A stretch of 64,000 bases of DNA from Phorcus lineatus. Lineage: Eukaryota > Mollusca > Gastropoda > Trochida > Trochidae. Positions within the stretch are counted from its first letter, which is position 1, and each line of letters begins with the position of its first letter. Below the pieces are notes generated by a model, which had not been told where the DNA came from, did no database searches, and saw only the letters and a program-made list of their open reading frames with translations. The position numbers and the translations under genes were made by a program. The stretch spans positions 45,471,877-45,535,876 of the forward strand of contig OV121081.1 in assembly GCA_921293015.1 (NCBI GenBank). The letters are read 5' to 3'. This document shows positions 59,621 through 64,000 of the stretch, one piece after another.

Positions 59621-61194
59621 ATACGTAATAAGAGAAGACAATCCTAATGGATATTATATTCATTAAAACGTGTGACTTACAAAGTATAGCCAAGGAGCGG
59701 TAGCGAGTTTCTATCATCTTAATCCAAGGGTCGTTATGATGAAAATAACTTGCCACTGACAAGTATTCAATCACAGTTACCTTTTTGAGGCTTCAAAAGC
59801 TGTGTATCGAATGAACATTATTTGAGATACACGACTATCTATTTGAAAAAAGATGAACCTTACTCATAATTAAATTGGTGTCGTTATTTCAAATGTAGCA
59901 TGTTTTAAAAGAAGTGGAAGTCTCGATTTTCAAATATATTGTGTTGAATAAAAACAGTTGATTTGATTTGATGATAGTTTCAAATATTTAGTTGAAAAAA
60001 GAAAAAATGTATATTTTTGATTCTCAAATCGTGTTTTTTGAACTTTAATTTGATAAAAGTTTAAGTTTTTTTTTTGAAAAGAAAAACATTACTTTGTTTG
60101 TCTAAATAGTGTCCTCATATGAAATACCACTAGTGTTTTAAACAACGTAGTATTTAGAGTATCACAAAACTGTGTGTAGATGACAAAACGTTTATTTGAT
60201 AGCATATTGATCTATTTTTTTAAGAAGAGTCCTCATTTCAAATGTCACTAGACACACAAATATAATCCCAAGCACAAATATCAAGGGTTCAACGTCTCAG
60301 TATGTCAGAATGTCATGCTATAAAACATACCATCAAGCAAATCTAGAAAAGGTGACTGACACTAGGCTAGTTTGATAACAAAATCGAAGTTGTATGGCAT
60401 CATAAACAAACTAGTACAAAGGCAATTTCAAGAATACTGAAGAATATGTTACAATGAAAAATTTGCATTATTCATCCATATATTTTGATATATTAATATA
60501 TATATTTTTAGAAGCTGCTGAAAACGAAGATTTCATGGAGGTCAATTGTTTTTCAATTAATAAAGAATAAACGTTATAGCAATAGGTACATTTGTGGGGG
60601 GGGTTTTAAATCTTTACTGTTGTTGGTTTGCGCTATTTACATATATAAAAACAATATATGTGTACAATTCGATATTACTTAGTTAGTTACCTAGTTTTCA
60701 ATTTCCAAAAAGTTTCAACTAATTCCTGAACCAAAACACTTGTGCTAATATTCCCTTAACGGCATTTGGTGAATACAAGCAGAGAACGTCAAAAGACAGT
60801 AATTGAGCAACTCGTTAGGTAGAGAGACGAGGAATGTTATGTCGAGGTTTTATTTATAGAAATAAAATTCTAGGGTTCTATCCTTCTTATACTCATTAAT
60901 CATTACTACATGATTATTTCGGACTTCATTTCAATCTTGTTTGTGTATGTTTACGACACGTGTGGCTAAATATCAGTATAACACCCCCTCTTGCTCTGGA
61001 AATACTAAAATGAATAGGCACTCGTTGTAAACACAGTTTGTCATAGACAATCATATAACTCTACATATTTATTCTATGTTAATAATATGTTAATACATAG
61101 TTTAGTTTTAATTCGTTGAAAACCTGGTATAACATTTTTATTGTCATATCATGTCAAAATATCACGATGGAGAAACGAAAGCCGAAAAAAACGA
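59621..61194. other. No recognised feature
   Basis: AT-rich, with a short G run (GGGGGGGG) near 60597. Confidence 0.4.
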
Positions 61195-61750
61195 TTATTT
61201 ACACCCTGATAAGGTAGAGTTTCTACAAGTTGACTGTTTGCTGACAAATAATTGCTAACATGTGAAGACTGAGCTTATCAAATTATTGCTTTCGATTAGA
61301 CACGGGTTGCGGTGCACCTGCAGCCTTCCAAACATTTTACCTTGGCTAATTAGTATCCATTAGTCTAGATCTCAGTGAAACACCCTTGGTCTATATAAAG
61401 CTTACAGAAACACTTTAAACAAAAGTTTCATTTCACCTTTATTATGTTTTTAAATGTTTGGTCCAAATTGATCATGGTAGATTAAATCGATATGTCTGTT
61501 GGTTCTCCCATAAATATTCATTACGAGATACATACATGTACTTTCATTTTAACATTTGTTATGTAAGACTTTTTTCAAACTAAAAATGCAATTCATGTTC
61601 TTGCATGCAAATTGTTATGAAATAAAAGGTAACAATAATGTTGACAAGAGTTACATTGTATGAACTAATTCAGATTCACTTTGTACATACAACTAGAGTT
61701 AAGCAAGTAATATCTAGTAATAATGTTAAGATCTTATCTTCAGCAACCAT
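61195..61750. repeat. Paralogous block, partner at 28150-28720
   Basis: GGTGCACCTGCAGCCTTCCA followed by AACATTTTACC and CTAATTAGT, with flanking matches in the same order as the 28-kb block. Confidence 0.65.
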
Positions 61751-62730
61751 TTACATATAGATATTAGATCAAGTGTAGGACTTGTAATTGTATTTGTAAT
61801 TGTACATATTCCTAGATGGACAGGTGTGTGTCGAATCGGTATATCGGTACCTATTCTTTTTAAATCACTGAAATACTATAAGAATACTATATAATAAGGG
61901 TCTGGTAATTAACGAACTGACCAAAACAAACGATGGTGACCGAGGTCGACAAATATGCTGAAGTTCTCTGCTCACGTAATGTGCTTCAAACAAACATATC
62001 GCCGGGGAAAAAATTGACTAATTGAAGAAAAGCATAATCGAATTGATATTTGTTTGGGCTACAAAACGAAAACAGTGTGACGAATGTCTACATTAGCGGG
62101 ATTTATAGGAAATAATGAAAGCCATATATCATGTTATCATATGAATCTCACACTCCCTATTTCTTAATCATATTATCATAATAACCTTTAAATGAGAAAA
62201 AAATTGGGAAATGGCAGGTGTTTGATAACTAGTCAAACTAACAAATATCAGTAAAACAGAAATAATGAGGACACATCTATCGCGCTTAACATCACACGAC
62301 AAAGGACAAAAGAATGAATATGACACTTGAGAATTCTCATACTCTTTATCTAAATTAAAACATTGTTTGTACGGAGATGAATGTCTATAAAGGACTATGT
62401 TATTTCTGAGTGACATGAGTGACTACAAATTGATGCAGAGCGAGGAAAATATATTTCTGGCATGGGTGATGTAAAAATAGTCTGACAAATACGGGTGTGT
62501 TTATTGTCATGACAGCTTCAGAGAGTCCTTGTTACTCTCTGGTGAAACTGACCGAGAGAAGCGTATGTATACGTGTCAAAGTAGTTGGATGGCAGGCGCG
62601 TTTACAAAGTTAGCGATTTAACGCAACTTCTTAAACAGCATTATACTATCATACTATTTTGCTATGATGACGTATCTCATCTTTTTATCCATATGGTTAT
62701 ACATATCAACAATATGAGTACATATAACTT
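61751..62730. other. No recognised feature
   Basis: AT-rich. The minus-strand frame at 62168-62416 is not recognised. Confidence 0.35.
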
Positions 62731-62812
62731 TTGCCTAGCAACGATTGTTTGAGCGCAAGTTTGTCATATTTTGTCGTATGTGACGTCATGAAACAATTTT
62801 TCAAGACGTCAC
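62731..62812. promoter_or_regulatory. X-box-like and CRE-like motif cluster
   Basis: TTGCCTAGCAAC (62731-62742) fits the imperfect palindrome bound by RFX factors (X-box). TGACGTCA (62781-62788) is a perfect CRE, and a second core, GACGTCAC, follows at 62805-62812. Closely spaced X-box and CRE sites occur in real promoters. Here no gene can be assigned, and the adjacent inverted repeats suggest the cluster may belong to a mobile element. Confidence 0.3.
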
Positions 62813-62907
62813 TGTAGCGGGCCATTCCAAGGGAAGGAAAGCGTTTTCTAAATTTGTCCATGCGTTTGAAATTGAATAAAATCGGTAATAAAGAAATTAT
62901 TACCCTC

Positions 62908-63026
62908 GGAAATATGTAATATGACTTTTACAAAATTTGGTCGAATTTGTGTGTTACCCTCGCTTTCGCTCGGGTAACACATTCGTTATTCACATTCGTT
63001 TCGTAAAAGCCATACGGCACATTTCC
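62908..63026. repeat. Imperfect inverted repeat with about 52-bp arms
   Basis: The left arm GGAAATATGTAATATGACTT then TTACAAAA...GTGTTACCC (62908-62959) is mirrored by GGGTAACAC...TTTCGTAAAAGCC then GGCACATTTCC (62972-63026). The centre is TCGCTTTCGCTC. Arms differ at several sites. It could be a MITE or a structured RNA. A pre-miRNA fold is possible but untested. Confidence 0.7.
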
Positions 63027-63299
63027 TTCACTAATAATCTCTATTTATTAATTGTCTTCTGTAATGTCATTAAATATCTACATCAGTTTTTCTTCATATA
63101 AACTGAAATTCTTCTTCCTTCGAACTCAATTAAATACAAATTGGTGCACTGTCGTTTTCACACTTATTCGACTGGTCTCGTTAGCTGACACGACTTGCAC
63201 CAGCTGCACGCTTTTCACGTGCTTCCCGAGAGATTTCTTCCACTGTGTAGATATAGAATAAATCTCGACTATTTTGCTAGTGGAATAGGTCACTATAAT

Positions 63300-63321
63300 C
63301 AGGGACCTTATAAGGTCCCTG
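63300..63321. repeat. Perfect 22-bp palindrome
   Basis: CAGGGACCTTA followed by its exact reverse complement TAAGGTCCCTG, with no spacer. It resembles the terminal hairpins of the other short non-autonomous elements in this window and may mark the end of an element covering the inverted repeat at 62.9-63.0 kb. Confidence 0.9.
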
Positions 63322-64000
63322 CTATAATGTAGTTTAAGTTATTTAGTGGCAACCTCTAATATAAGAATAAGGGTTAATATGCAAAGTTTTGCGTAAACTA
63401 TGTACTATGGAAATGTCTTAATACGAAGTCGGTCATGTAGTGCGCGTGCGGTAAAACATATTTATGTAATTATATCAAATGTTAAGAAGCAGTTTGATGA
63501 CTCAGTTTAATGCGTTAGCTTTAACCTTATATACAATACATTTTAAGTCAATCACGACCTTTAAATTAAGTATCACATAGAATTTATGAGATGATTTCAA
63601 ACTGATTACATATTAACATGTTTCTGTTTGAGGGGAACATTTTCACTGATATTCATTTCTTAAAGACAATAAAAGGTTACAAATATAATTTATTCTCCAT
63701 TGTTTTAAGGGAATCGGATGGTGAGCATTTCAAAGTATAAGTAAACGCCATAATAAATGGGCATTTTAAGTAATGTCTGTAATTTGTTTTAGATATTTAG
63801 CTATTGATAATGCAATGAGACAATTTCGATGAAACATATGCTGCTACAAGTTTAACTTTCTCTTAGGGGTATTACAATAAGAATACATAGTAACATCACT
63901 TGTGCAATATAAAACCATTATAACCTAAACAAGATACAACGATATCATTCTAATTAATTAAATGTACTTTATATGAAACTGATCAACCTTTTAATTTGCT
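63322..64000. other. No recognised feature
   Basis: AT-rich end of the window. Confidence 0.4.

Overview
The window is AT-rich eukaryotic DNA and looks like a long intergenic or intronic stretch of a marine mollusc, probably a gastropod. The support is indirect. It has no bacterial-style operons, and almost every open frame is under 100 codons. It is full of tRNA-derived SINEs, Tc1/mariner, pogo-like and L2/CR1-like relics. It also carries tandem-core elements with (ACGG)n tracts like the pearl/CvA/HINE Helentrons known from molluscs, plus a dispersed repeat tailed by (ACTC)n of the kind frequent in abalone-like genomes. I found no intact host gene. The species call is inference.

Layout. 1-9.9 kb: a short hairpin-ended (ACGG)n element, a possible Ras-like GTPase relic, two tandem-core Helentron-like elements (3774-5256 and 6980-7905) with 145-bp units, then a decayed pogo/Tigger-type transposase (about 7.9-9.8 kb) interrupted by two copies of repeat family 2. 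9.9-18 kb: a foldback MITE, SINE family 1 copies, and a nested insertion in which a 5'-truncated L2/CR1-like LINE sits inside a SINE. 18.2-19.7 kb: a complete but dead Tc1/mariner element with both inverted repeats and TA sites. 21-22.5 kb: a perfect 44-bp-arm palindrome, a (TA)n tract and a MITE. 24.5-28.7 kb and 47.2-61.7 kb: short blocks of paralogous sequence in the same order and orientation, suggesting an ancient segmental duplication. One block carries a small open frame with a signal-peptide-like start. 29-38 kb: relics of two further Tc1-like transposases and a second LINE relic. 38.5-41.1 kb: a 2.6-kb element bounded by arrays of the palindrome CAACGTTG. 42-43.6 kb: a 0.8-kb tandem duplication ending in a hairpin. 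44-64 kb: SINE fragments, minisatellites of 33-34 bp and 85 bp, and a terminal region with X-box-like and CRE-like motifs next to long inverted repeats.

The window is best read as a record of layered transposition. Clean target-site duplications (10-14 bp) flank several SINE copies. The two short-repeat families share a similar 3' tail, which suggests mobilisation by a common LINE. Nesting gives relative ages for several insertions. No multi-gene pathway is present. The most unusual signals are the nuclear-receptor-like half-site clusters repeated in the 145-bp units, the near-identical palindrome arms at 21.1 kb, the colinear duplicated blocks, and the LINE open frame whose start codon comes from host target sequence.
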